Shown here in pieces: positions 30,074 to 39,161 of a stretch of 44,058 nucleotides of DNA (its first letter is position 1; each line of letters opens with the position of its first letter). The DNA lies in IMG/VR virus record IMGVR_UViG_3300008267_000200, positions 1 through 44,058 of that record. The stretch is one strand, 5' to 3'. This stretch comes from a virus. Below the pieces are notes generated by a model. That model had not been told where the DNA came from. It did not search any database and saw nothing but the letters and a program-made list of their open reading frames with translations. The translations under genes were made by a program, and so were the position numbers.

Positions 30074-32275
30074 ATGTTCGGACAAGCATCAATTCCAAAG
30101 CAAAGAATCCCTCTTAATCAGAAGAATAAAGAGTGGAGAGAGAACTGTGTAGACGCATTCATTAACCTATCAAAGTTTGGTATAAGTGAACGACGCAGTT
30201 ACCTTAAATCTCTATACGACTATTATAACGGAGTTATAGATGAAGAGGACTACAACTATGTTCTTAAGCCTTATGGTAAGACTAGAAGTCACTTCCCATC
30301 TAAGCTTAGAAATTACCCGATCATTAAGCCTATCATAGACCTTCTACTTGGGGAAAAGTCTAAACGTCCATTAGACTACACAGTAACTGTACAGAATGCA
30401 GACTCTGTAAGTATCAAAGAAGAGGCTCTTAAAAATCTACTTCTTGCTAATCTAAAAGCTCAGTTCCTTGCAGAATTGGCTAAGCAAGGAGAGATTGATT
30501 ACGAAGCAGAACCCCCACAACTGCCTAAGCAAATAGCAGATGAATTCAATAGAACTTATGTAGACTCTAGAGCAATTGCTGGACAAGCTAGCTTAAACTA
30601 CATCATGTACTATAATGAAATCTATGATAAGATACAGAAACAATTCTTCCATTTCCTTGTAGCAGGAGAATGCTATTCACATAAGGGAGTTAGAAGAAAC
30701 GAACCTTTTTATGAAGTTATCAATCCACTAGATGTAGACTATGACAAAGATCCAGACATTGATTTTGTTGAAGATGCAGACTGGGCAATACTTAGAAAAT
30801 ATTCTCATGCATCCACTATCATTGATGCTTATGGTGAATACTTAACTCCTGAACAAGTATTAGAGCTCGAGTCCCCAACACATACATCTGCAGAAGCCTA
30901 CCTTTTATATAGAGCAGAAGCTAGTGGTGCAGATGATAATATCTATCGTAATAGATTAATTGAGATTATATCAGTCTACTGGAAGAGTAGAAAGAGAATA
31001 GGTTTTGTAAGTTACATTGATCCTCTTACAGGTGTCGAAGAAATGTTTGATGTAGAGGAAGAGTATAAGTTACCACAGGAGTTAAAAGACCTAGGGGCTA
31101 AGATAACTTATGAGTGGGTCAATGAGGTTTGGGAGGGTACTAGAATTGATCGTAGATTCTACATTAACATTCGTCCTTACCCAAACCAAAGGGCTAGCCT
31201 GGATAATCCATCTAAGTGCAAGCTCCCAATTAATGGAAGAAAATACTCAGATATTAACTCTCAGAGTGTTTCTCTAGTAAGCTTAGGTATTCCATACCAG
31301 CTTAACTATAACATTTACAAATACCGTCTTGAACTGGCTATAGCTCGTAGTAAAGATATCATTGCTCAATTTGACATTAACATGATCCCTAAGAACTGGG
31401 ACATGGATAAGTTCATGTACTTTGTAGAGGGTACAGGTATTGCTTGGGTAGATTACAACAAGGAAGGAATTCAACTATCTCCTCAGCATCAGTCTGTATT
31501 GGATATGTCTATCAAGACAATATCTCAATACCTTACTCTTCTAGAATCTATTATGATTGAGTGGGAGAAAGTTAGTGGAGTGACTAGGCAGAGACAGGGC
31601 CAAATGGGTACCTATGAAGGAAAAGCTACATCTCAGCAGAGCATTGTTCAATCTTCGCACATTACTGAAGATATCTTTAGAAAGTTCTCTCACTTCGAGC
31701 AAAGAGAACTCCAAGGCCTTTTGGACTACTCAAAGGAAGCTTGGCTTAACGGAAAGAAGGCAATGTATGTAATGCCTGATGGTTCTATTAATCAAATAGA
31801 TCTAGAACCAATAAAGCATATGGAGTCAGAATACGGAATCTTTGTTTCTGATGCTGGCAAAGACATTGAGAAGAAACGTCAAATTGAAGGATTGGCTCAG
31901 TCTATGATTCAGAATGGCTTGCCAACTTCTGCTGTAATAAGTATATTTGAAAGTGAGAACTTCTCTCAGATTAAAGACAAAGTAGTTCAAGCTGAAAAAG
32001 CAGCTCAGGAATTGCAGCAAGCTCAGCAACAAGCAGAGCAAGAAATGAAGCAGCAAGAGTTAGAGATGAAACAGCAGGAAGTTGAAAGAGGATTTATTGA
32101 AAGAGAAAAGGATCGTCAACTTGAAATAGAAAAGGCTCTTATATCTGCTGAAGCTAGTGAGAAAGGAAGTAATGCTAATCTTGAAAAGATGATGCAAGAT
32201 TTTCAAATTAAGCAGCAACAGTTGGCTCTTAAAGAAAGAGAACTAGATATAAAGGCAAATCAAACTAATGAATAA
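30074..32275 (+). CDS. Portal protein
   Basis: A 733-aa protein in the portal position after TerL. The N-terminal third has the clip/stem region typical for portals of Bacteroidota podoviruses (YLKSLYDYYNGVIDEEDYNY; IIDLLLGEKSKRPLDYTV). The centre is mixed. The last about 100 residues are a Gln/Glu-rich coiled coil (QQAQQQAEQEMKQQELEMKQ), as in large crAss-like portals. It would form the dodecameric DNA gate and nucleate the capsid. It overlaps the next gene by 8 nt. Confidence 0.88.
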   Translation: MFGQASIPKQRIPLNQKNKEWRENCVDAFINLSKFGISERRSYLKSLYDYYNGVIDEEDYNYVLKPYGKTRSHFPSKLRNYPIIKPIIDLLLGEKSKRPLDYTVTVQNADSVSIKEEALKNLLLANLKAQFLAELAKQGEIDYEAEPPQLPKQIADEFNRTYVDSRAIAGQASLNYIMYYNEIYDKIQKQFFHFLVAGECYSHKGVRRNEPFYEVINPLDVDYDKDPDIDFVEDADWAILRKYSHASTIIDAYGEYLTPEQVLELESPTHTSAEAYLLYRAEASGADDNIYRNRLIEIISVYWKSRKRIGFVSYIDPLTGVEEMFDVEEEYKLPQELKDLGAKITYEWVNEVWEGTRIDRRFYINIRPYPNQRASLDNPSKCKLPINGRKYSDINSQSVSLVSLGIPYQLNYNIYKYRLELAIARSKDIIAQFDINMIPKNWDMDKFMYFVEGTGIAWVDYNKEGIQLSPQHQSVLDMSIKTISQYLTLLESIMIEWEKVSGVTRQRQGQMGTYEGKATSQQSIVQSSHITEDIFRKFSHFEQRELQGLLDYSKEAWLNGKKAMYVMPDGSINQIDLEPIKHMESEYGIFVSDAGKDIEKKRQIEGLAQSMIQNGLPTSAVISIFESENFSQIKDKVVQAEKAAQELQQAQQQAEQEMKQQELEMKQQEVERGFIEREKDRQLEIEKALISAEASEKGSNANLEKMMQDFQIKQQQLALKERELDIKANQTNE

Positions 32276-32847
32276 CTCAACTAGAAGGGAATTACTTAAT
32301 AAGTCTAGATCTATAGGATATCCTGGAAATATCCTAGAGGTTTTTAGTGCTTATGACCAAGGTAGAGATCTTCTATCAGAGTATACTGCAGAGCAACAGG
32401 CTAATATGCAAGTTGCTGAAACTCCACAAGAACAAGAACAAGGATTACGACCTGCACATGCAGCTGGAAACGTAGATCAATCTATGGCCTTCCCCAACTG
32501 GTCCATATGCAGGAACAGTAATAGAATCACCTGCTAAATCATATGCTAGTGGAGGTCCTAACATAGGAGGAATGCCTATGCCAACTCTTCCTCAAGAAGA
32601 ACCTCAGCAAGAAGAAGCTCCTCAAATGCTTGAGCAGCAACCTCCTATGCATACTAACATGCATACCCCTGGAAGTTTAGGAAATCACATGTATCCTTTC
32701 ATGAAAAAGGGTCAAAGTGGAGAAATGTACTACGATGCAACAGCTCAAATGCAAGAAGATCAACCGATAGAACCCATGCAAAATACCTATTTCAAGGGGG
32801 GTTTAAGGAACAGAGTGCGATATAATAAAGCTAAGTATAAAAGATAA
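32268..32847 (+). pseudogene. Conserved post-portal gene split by one extra C
   Basis: Frame 1 (32268-32537) ends QSMAFPNWSICRNSNRITC. The next frame, read from the CCCC run at 32492-32495, continues PTGPYAGTVIESPAKSYASG and runs on to the stop at 32847. Removing one C gives a smooth 192-aa protein reading SMAFPTGPYAGTVIES. The N-terminal part (RRELLNKSRSIGYPGNILEV) and the GLRPAHAAGNVDQSMAFP segment resemble a small protein common after portals in Bacteroidota phages. The C-terminal part is Pro/Gln-rich. Causes: sequencing error, mutation, or programmed +1 shift at CCC-A. Confidence 0.75.
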
Positions 32848-32877
32848 ATTTATACTTTCGACCAAAGTACTTACTAA

Positions 32878-32885
32878 TATATTTG
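32878..32885 (+). promoter_or_regulatory. TATATTTG element before the scaffold-like gene
   Basis: TATATTTG fits TAnnTTTG, with TTT in place of TTG 19 nt upstream. It lies 4 nt before the ATG at 32890; transcripts would start at or just inside the start codon. Confidence 0.5.
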
Positions 32886-32889
32886 TAAT

Positions 32890-33996
32890 ATGGCAACCAA
32901 AGAACAGAAATTAAACATTGCAGACATCACCTTCGACGATTTTATTGGTGATGGCTTAACTACTACAGAGGATTCTAAAGAGACCTCTGAAAACCTTGAC
33001 ACTTTAGAAGATGAACCAGAGGATACGGCTGATTCTGATGATGATGCAGATACTCCCGATTCTGACGATAATGATAGTGAAGATACTACTGATGAAGATG
33101 ATAACGAAGATTCAGAGGGTAACGAATATGAAGAGTCAGATGAGGATACATCGATTGCAGAATCTATTGCAAAAGCTTTGGGGTACGATATCGAAAACAA
33201 CTACGAGGATACTGAAGAAGGTCTGGTAGAGTTTACTAAAGATATTGCTCAGAACATTGCAGAAGATCAAATCAATGAATTGTTTCAACAATTCCCTCTA
33301 GTTCAGAAACATCTTGACTTTGTAATGGCTGGTGGAGACTCTGAGAAGTTCTTCCAAGCTTACAATCCTAATCTGGATTACAGCCAGTATGAGATTGACA
33401 AAGGAGATATTAGAACCCAAAAGGCTTTCGTATCTGAATACTTTAAGACTAAAGGGCATGACGAAGAGTTTATCAAAGACATGCTCGAGGATTATGAAGA
33501 TTCAGGTAAACTCTATGACAAAGCTACAATTGCTCAAAAGCAACTAGCTAATGTTCAAAGAGAAGAAAGAGAAAGACTTGTAGAAGAACAGAAACAAATT
33601 CAAGCTCAAACTGCTAAGCAGCAACAAGAGTTTTGGGAGAATGTAGCTAATGTTATTGATGAGGGTAAAGAATTTGCTGGGATCCGTATCCCTGAGAAAG
33701 AGAAAGCAAAGTTCTTCGATTATATATCGGCCCCTATTAATAAGAATGGAGCTACTAAAAGAGATGAAGATTATGCTAATGCCGAACTTGAGGTCAAACT
33801 AGCAGTTGACTATTTGATGTTCAAGGGCTTTAAGCTTAACGATATTATTAGCACTAAGGCTAAAACTGAAAGTGCTAGAAACCTTAAAGAGAAGTTGATT
33901 AACCAGCAAGAGAGGGTTAAGAACTACGGAAAGGTTGATAAGAAAATGACAAAATTTGATCCAGACAAACTGGATATGAAGAGGCTGTTTGAATAA
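32890..33996 (+). CDS. Acidic scaffold-like protein
   Basis: A 368-aa protein between portal and capsid genes. Residues about 30-95 are almost only Asp/Glu/Ser/Thr; then a helical, coiled-coil-rich region follows (about 210-240, REERERLVEEQKQIQAQTAK) and a basic C-terminus (about 330-368). Acidic, helical and followed by the capsid gene: this is the usual profile of a scaffolding protein. No protease motif seen. Confidence 0.65.
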   Translation: MATKEQKLNIADITFDDFIGDGLTTTEDSKETSENLDTLEDEPEDTADSDDDADTPDSDDNDSEDTTDEDDNEDSEGNEYEESDEDTSIAESIAKALGYDIENNYEDTEEGLVEFTKDIAQNIAEDQINELFQQFPLVQKHLDFVMAGGDSEKFFQAYNPNLDYSQYEIDKGDIRTQKAFVSEYFKTKGHDEEFIKDMLEDYEDSGKLYDKATIAQKQLANVQREERERLVEEQKQIQAQTAKQQQEFWENVANVIDEGKEFAGIRIPEKEKAKFFDYISAPINKNGATKRDEDYANAELEVKLAVDYLMFKGFKLNDIISTKAKTESARNLKEKLINQQERVKNYGKVDKKMTKFDPDKLDMKRLFE

Positions 33997-34033
33997 ACTC
34001 AGACAACAATTAACTTTTAAAATTATATAGATC

Positions 34034-35446
34034 ATGGCACTAATGCAAGTACTTAAGACTTACTATAATGATGCACAGATGACTGACACTAACTCGTTGG
34101 TTAATGCACTTATGGAACGTCCAGCGGAGCTCTCTCCGATTATTACTCATTTGGCTGGTCGTGAGGAGAAAAAATTCCCGTTGTCTTTCTTGACAGAAGG
34201 TGTTGGTAATACTCGCTCAATTGACCGTTATGAGTACGAATACCGTGTTAAAACACACGAAATTAATGTTCGTCCAGTTATCGCAAGTGTTGGAAACGGC
34301 ACAGGTGGTGCTGCTTTTACCCTTACTTTCCCTGATAAGTGGTTCATTTTCCCTTATACTTTGGTATCTCAGTCTGGTACACTAGCTCGTATTATGACTG
34401 AGCCAGTAGCTGATGGTGCTGGTTGGAAATACACTTTGAAGATTGTATCTCCAGATGTTCCAAACGTAGCAGCAGCTGATCTAGTTGATGGTGCTCTTTG
34501 GGGTATGTTGTATGCTAACGTGGGTATTGACTTCTCACGTGGTAATGCATCTAACTGGACTGCTCCAGGTCTTGTTCGTTCTAAGATTGGTACTGTACGT
34601 AAGTCTTACCATTTCTCTGGTAACGCTAAAGATTATGTAGCTCAGTTCGAGTTGCCTTTGAAAGAAGGTTCTAAGACTAAGTTGTGGATGGATTACGAAG
34701 AGTACCGTCACATGCTTAAGTTCAAAGAAGAATGTGAAATGTACTACTGGTATGGTCAGAAGACTCACGATGCTAATGGTGTTAGCACTATGCTCGATGA
34801 GAACGGCCAACCTGTAATCTCAGGTCCTGGTTTGCTTGAGCAAATCATCAACAAAGACACTTACTCTACTCTTACTCAAGCTAAACTTGAGGAGACTATC
34901 GGTGATTTGTTCTATGGTATGACTGATGCTACTGACAAGCAAGTTACTTTGTACACTGCTATCGGTGGTGCTCGTGAATTTGACCGTGCACTTAAGTCTT
35001 ACTACTCTGCTAATCCTTATCTTCAAACTACCCAGCCAACCTTCATCACTGGTTCTGGTCGTAGCTTGGGTATTACTGGTTACTTCACTACTTATGAGCA
35101 CGTAGATGGTCATAAAGTAAACGTAGTTAAGTCTCCTTTGTTTGATCACGGTCCTGTGGCTCAAGCTTCTAAGAAGCACCCAGTATCTGGTCTTCCACTC
35201 GAGTCTTATCGTATGGTGTTTGTTGACCAGTCTACTTATGATGGTGAGAATAACCTTCAGATGGTAAACAAAAAAGGTCGTGAAATGCTCCGTTGGTGTG
35301 TAGCAGGTTCAGTAGTTCCAAAAGGATTCACTGAAACTGACACCAGAGCTAGTGATATAGACGGTGCTTCTGTGCACATGTTGAAGACTGCTGGTATCCT
35401 ACTTCGTCGTTTCGATACTAGCTTGGATCTTCAGTGTAACGCATAG
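34034..35446 (+). CDS. Major capsid protein
   Basis: A 470-aa HK97-type capsid candidate. MERPAELSPIITHLAGREEK near the start, DRYEYEYRV (about 60), an insertion-like region RIMTEPVADGAGWKYTL and a late VKSPLFDH segment resemble capsid proteins of crAss-like and related Bacteroidota phages. Codons differ sharply from the tail genes: Arg CGT, Gly GGT and Leu CTT/TTG dominate, as expected for the most abundant late protein. Followed by a strong terminator. Portal, scaffold-like and capsid order is standard. Confidence 0.87.
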   Translation: MALMQVLKTYYNDAQMTDTNSLVNALMERPAELSPIITHLAGREEKKFPLSFLTEGVGNTRSIDRYEYEYRVKTHEINVRPVIASVGNGTGGAAFTLTFPDKWFIFPYTLVSQSGTLARIMTEPVADGAGWKYTLKIVSPDVPNVAAADLVDGALWGMLYANVGIDFSRGNASNWTAPGLVRSKIGTVRKSYHFSGNAKDYVAQFELPLKEGSKTKLWMDYEEYRHMLKFKEECEMYYWYGQKTHDANGVSTMLDENGQPVISGPGLLEQIINKDTYSTLTQAKLEETIGDLFYGMTDATDKQVTLYTAIGGAREFDRALKSYYSANPYLQTTQPTFITGSGRSLGITGYFTTYEHVDGHKVNVVKSPLFDHGPVAQASKKHPVSGLPLESYRMVFVDQSTYDGENNLQMVNKKGREMLRWCVAGSVVPKGFTETDTRASDIDGASVHMLKTAGILLRRFDTSLDLQCNA

Positions 35447-35467
35447 TAGTTTATTTGGTTTGCACTA

Positions 35468-35495
35468 AAAAGGGGGGTAACCACTCCCCCCTTTT
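35468..35495 (+). terminator. Strong intrinsic terminator after the capsid gene
   Basis: AAAAGGGGGG (35468-35477), an 8-nt loop and CCCCCCTTTT (35486-35495): a 10-bp stem ending in T. Works on both strands. Confidence 0.88.
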
Positions 35496-35556
35496 AAACA
35501 TAAAACCCTAGGTTATTCTTTCTCCTAGGCTTAACTAAAGCAAAAAGAACATTATT

Positions 35557-36363
35557 ATGGATAAGAAAATTTTTATTAGAAGAAAAGAGGTTCTAAACCA
35601 CCTTCCAAAGGAGATTAGAGCTGGAGCTAAAGTTAAAATTGGATCTATTTTTATAGACCGTCTCCCACTCAAAGGAGTAGATGGAGAAGAGGAAGCTAAA
35701 TTATTGAAAGGAATTATAGATGTTCCAGCAACTCACCAAGATTGGCCAGCAAAGACTAAAGATTTTTGGGCTAGCCTTAGCTTAAAAATACCTTTCGAGG
35801 GAGTTGAATTGAACATTGGTACCCATGATGATGGTACCCCAGTAAGTGCAATGGATTATATTTACTGGAAATGGTGCATGAAACATAGACAAGTAGCTAT
35901 TTCTGAAGAAGAAATGAACACAGATTCAAGCAAAAAGTTCTATATTTATGACCCACAAAAGGACTTGTTGAAGAAGAACGAAAAGGTACAAGTTAAGAAA
36001 GATGCTGACAAGGAGTTTATTAAACTCAGTGGCAACATGGATAAAGTTAAAATGTTGACTAGAGTTCTTATGGGGACAGACCCAGAAAGACTTTCGTCAA
36101 TGGAACTTGAGAATAACCTGTACGACTATAAAGAAAAGAATCCAGAGAGGTTTTTAAAATATAGTCTAGATGATAACCTTGAATTGAGAGCTGAAATTGA
36201 AACTATGGTTGAAAAGTCAGTTCTTCGTAAGATTGGAAACCAACTAATCTACGAGGATGAGACAATCGGAGAGGATATCAAAGATGCAATCGTATATTTC
36301 AAAAATAAGAAAAACTCAGGTCAAGTAAATATCATGAGAGCTAGACTCCAAGAAGTGATATAA
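35557..36363 (+). CDS. Unknown head-neck protein (268 aa)
   Basis: A 268-aa mixed helical protein, Lys/Glu-rich, without a known motif (start MDKKIFIRRKEVLNHLPKEI). Its place between capsid and ring-type genes is where head completion genes of crAss-like phages lie. It ends at 36363, and the next gene starts at 36364. Confidence 0.6.
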   Translation: MDKKIFIRRKEVLNHLPKEIRAGAKVKIGSIFIDRLPLKGVDGEEEAKLLKGIIDVPATHQDWPAKTKDFWASLSLKIPFEGVELNIGTHDDGTPVSAMDYIYWKWCMKHRQVAISEEEMNTDSSKKFYIYDPQKDLLKKNEKVQVKKDADKEFIKLSGNMDKVKMLTRVLMGTDPERLSSMELENNLYDYKEKNPERFLKYSLDDNLELRAEIETMVEKSVLRKIGNQLIYEDETIGEDIKDAIVYFKNKKNSGQVNIMRARLQEVI

Positions 36364-37533
36364 ATGACTGTAAACGAGATGCATATAGCTGTCAACCTGG
36401 GGGTGCAAAAACTTGCATCCTTCCAGGCTGACAACCTCTTACCTGAGGAAATTGATCATGAGTTAAATCTCTCTGTTATGAGATTCATAAAGCAGAGATA
36501 TAACCCTAGTTCTAATAGACAGGGTAAAGGCTTTGAGCAATCTCAGAAAAGGATAGATGATTTAAAGCATCTTGTTAGCACTCAAACAGGAACTACTGCA
36601 TCTTTTGGATATGCAGGAGATACATTAGGAGGATACATATACACTGCTAATAATAGTAATATCTATGTAGATAGATATACTCTCCCGCTAGATTACTTGT
36701 TTCTAGTAAACATTACTGCTCAAGTGTACTATGAGTGTAATGCTTCTATTTTTCCTAAGTATACTCCAAATTTTGTAAATTTATATACAGCTGAACTAGA
36801 TCTTACTCCTCCACTTCCTGGATACTTTTTAAGTATGATTGAAAGATGGGATACAGCTAGCAACAACTGGACACAGATTACAAACGTACCATTAGGAGAA
36901 GAATTAACTAGAGACTTACTTATTAATCAAACTACATATTTCAATATACCTAGTTTAAAAGCTACTATCAATGATCTTCGTGTTGGAGCATTAAATGATA
37001 CTGCTCAAGGAAATAGTGTAATAGATAGTAATACTTTATATTTAGAAAGATATAATGCTCCATTTGAAACAGATCCTAATACAGGATATTACTTAAGACT
37101 TACATGGTTAGATGATACGGGTCCATCTAATGCTATCTATGTTTCTATTAATAAATATATATACTTTCAAACTTCTACAGAAAGAAGAGCACCTACTGCT
37201 AGCAATAGATTAAGCTACTGTAAGTTTGCTCAGCATGATGATATTATTGCAATGATGGATGACCCATTTAATATCACAGATTATAGGTCTCCAATTTATA
37301 CAATTAGAGAAAATTATATAGATATCCATACGGATAACACATTTGTTGTCCCTAATGTATTTATTAACTATATTAGAAAACCTAAGAACATTTCACTAAG
37401 TACTGGAGTAGGTTGTGAATTACCAATTCATACCCATGACGAGATTATTGAAATGACTGTAAAGAGCATACTTGAGGGCTTTGAGTCCCAAAGGTATCAA
37501 TCACAATCAATGGAAACATTTGAAAGTGAATAA
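36364..37533 (+). CDS. Ring/collar-type structural protein (389 aa)
   Basis: A 389-aa protein. Its N-terminus (MTVNEMHIAVNLGVQKLASF, then EEIDHELNLSVMRFIKQRY) has the pattern of the short N-terminal helix domain of ring or tail-stub proteins of Bacteroidota podoviruses. The rest is beta-rich; near the end comes VPNVFINYIRKPKNISLSTG, then a helical segment. Likely part of the portal-tail connection. Codons AGA/ACT typical of late tail genes. Confidence 0.65.
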   Translation: MTVNEMHIAVNLGVQKLASFQADNLLPEEIDHELNLSVMRFIKQRYNPSSNRQGKGFEQSQKRIDDLKHLVSTQTGTTASFGYAGDTLGGYIYTANNSNIYVDRYTLPLDYLFLVNITAQVYYECNASIFPKYTPNFVNLYTAELDLTPPLPGYFLSMIERWDTASNNWTQITNVPLGEELTRDLLINQTTYFNIPSLKATINDLRVGALNDTAQGNSVIDSNTLYLERYNAPFETDPNTGYYLRLTWLDDTGPSNAIYVSINKYIYFQTSTERRAPTASNRLSYCKFAQHDDIIAMMDDPFNITDYRSPIYTIRENYIDIHTDNTFVVPNVFINYIRKPKNISLSTGVGCELPIHTHDEIIEMTVKSILEGFESQRYQSQSMETFESE

Positions 37534-37570
37534 TTCAAATAATGTGTTTAACGCCTAAAATTTAAAAAAA

Positions 37571-38599
37571 ATGGCACCTCAAAATTTAAATCAGGTATTT
37601 GTAGCTAACAGTGGAGTTTTGTTGGATGACGCTGAAGCTTTTAATACTGCAGCAGCTGTAACAGCATCTAAAGTTGGTGTGTGGAATCTTGGAATTGCTA
37701 CTCCAGCATACATTGATATCACTACTCCTGCAGATATGATGTCTTTGCAAGGCCCTATTCAAATTGTACAAACAATGCCTTCTGGTAGTTTGCCTATTGC
37801 TTCTCCTATTATCGATATTAAAGATATTAAGAGAATTAAGCATACTCCTGCAGCAGCATCTGTAAGACATTCTGCAGCTATTAATGTTGGTAATCCTACT
37901 ACTGGAGATAATGTTATGGTTCGTATTGCACTTCGCACTGCACCTACAGCTTATGCTAATTACTACCAAGATGGAACTGCTGTTGATCTTTCTGCATCAA
38001 ATACTCAGTTTCCTCTAATTGGTAATTTCTCTGCAGGTCGTATGATCTTCAACATTGAAGTTACTGGTGCTGAGCATGCAGCTGCTGAAGCAACATTGTA
38101 TGATAAAATCATTGAAAAGCTTCAGGCTAATCAAACCCTTAATGACTTGTTCAGTACTACTGATAATGGTACTGATATGGTAATTGCTGCACGTCACGCA
38201 GGAGTTGTATTTGATGTTACTATTGCTTATAGCAGTGGAACTAACACTGGAACAGCTTTGACTGCTCCAACTATGACTGGCTTTGATGCTGGTGCTGGTA
38301 ACTACTGGCAAGTACTTTCTGACGAAAAATCTTGTCGTTCTAAATATGGCAATTTTAACAGAATGTATTTCCCATACAATTTCCCAACTTTTGCTCAAAG
38401 TGGTACTAGTTACGATGTTGTAGAAATTCAATATGCTCACGCTCATCCATCAGATACTGGTATCGCTAGAGCAGGTGAATTGAATACTATCAAGATCTAT
38501 ATTGTAGATACTGCTGCTGGTTCGACTACAGCTGATACAGTATTCCTTGGAGCATCAGCTGCTAACTGGGGTGCTACTGCAACAGAAAGATTGTTCTAA
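37571..38599 (+). CDS. Abundant virion protein (342 aa)
   Basis: A 342-aa Ala/Thr-rich beta protein. VFVANSGVLLDDAEAFNTAA near the start and VVEIQYAHAHPSDTGIARA late recall tube or decoration proteins of Bacteroidota phages. Together with the capsid gene, it shows CGT/GGT/CTT-type codons and its own strong terminator, both signs of high expression. Decoration/auxiliary head protein or tail-tube-like protein are the two options. Confidence 0.6.
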   Translation: MAPQNLNQVFVANSGVLLDDAEAFNTAAAVTASKVGVWNLGIATPAYIDITTPADMMSLQGPIQIVQTMPSGSLPIASPIIDIKDIKRIKHTPAAASVRHSAAINVGNPTTGDNVMVRIALRTAPTAYANYYQDGTAVDLSASNTQFPLIGNFSAGRMIFNIEVTGAEHAAAEATLYDKIIEKLQANQTLNDLFSTTDNGTDMVIAARHAGVVFDVTIAYSSGTNTGTALTAPTMTGFDAGAGNYWQVLSDEKSCRSKYGNFNRMYFPYNFPTFAQSGTSYDVVEIQYAHAHPSDTGIARAGELNTIKIYIVDTAAGSTTADTVFLGASAANWGATATERLF

Positions 38600-38612
38600 T
38601 CTAATTAAATTG

Positions 38613-38641
38613 AAAAGTAGGGGAGCAATCCCCTACTTTTT
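38613..38641 (+). terminator. Strong intrinsic terminator with GCAA tetraloop
   Basis: AAAAGTAGGGGA (38613-38624), loop GCAA, TCCCCTACTTTT (38629-38640) plus one T: a perfect 12-bp stem. Confidence 0.92.
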
Positions 38642-38643
38642 CT

Positions 38644-38651
38644 TATCTTTA
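38644..38651 (+). promoter_or_regulatory. TATCTTTA element 16 nt before the cysteine-rich gene
   Basis: TATCTTTA differs from TAnnTTTG in one base and lies 16 nt before ATG 38668, as does the identical sequence before ATG 11609. It follows a terminator directly, so a new promoter is needed here. Confidence 0.45.
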
Positions 38652-38667
38652 CACAAACTATAAGCTA

Positions 38668-39150
38668 ATGCCAGCTAGAATCGAGTCTATAACTATTTCT
38701 CCAAACGGAAAGAATATAACAACAGTAGTAAGTGGTATTCCTACTAGTGATAAGCTTACGTATTACAACTACACTACTACTACTAACTATGCAAGTGCTA
38801 CAATAGCCTCAGACGCTAATGATATTCTAACTTGGAGCTTAGATTCATCAGCTGCTGGAGAAATATTTAATGGCATAATTAGTATGACATTAGAAAGTAC
38901 TGGAGCTAGTAGTTATGTAGTTGGAACTACAGAGATAGATTGTTGTATAGCAGGTTTAGTAGAAAGAGGCATTACCTGCACCTGTCAATGTGATAGGTGT
39001 GATGAAGACTTAAGAACTGCACAAAAGATAAGTCTACTTGTACAAGGAGCTAAACATGCTGCTTTTACTCCTGCTAATATTACAGATTCAATCCTTAAAT
39101 ACGATAAAGCTAAAAGCTTTTGCACTGCAACATGTGCATGTGGCTGTTAA
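38668..39150 (+). CDS. Cysteine-rich structural protein (160 aa)
   Basis: A 160-aa protein: a beta-rich N-terminal domain (about 1-90, Thr/Ser-rich), then DCCIAGLV, CTCQCDRC (about 110-117), a helix (LRTAQKISLLVQGAKHAA) and a C-terminus CTATCACGC. Ten Cys in total, in two clusters, suggest metal binding or disulfides. Similar two-cluster proteins sit in the same place in other Bacteroidota phages as far as I recall. Probably a virion protein. Confidence 0.6.
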   Translation: MPARIESITISPNGKNITTVVSGIPTSDKLTYYNYTTTTNYASATIASDANDILTWSLDSSAAGEIFNGIISMTLESTGASSYVVGTTEIDCCIAGLVERGITCTCQCDRCDEDLRTAQKISLLVQGAKHAAFTPANITDSILKYDKAKSFCTATCACGC

Positions 39151-39161
39151 TATACTAACTG

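Noticed and set aside
32874-33200. Ser-rich leftward frame opposite the scaffold-like gene
   Set aside because: It is the reverse reading of the acidic Asp/Glu repeat region, a usual artefact.
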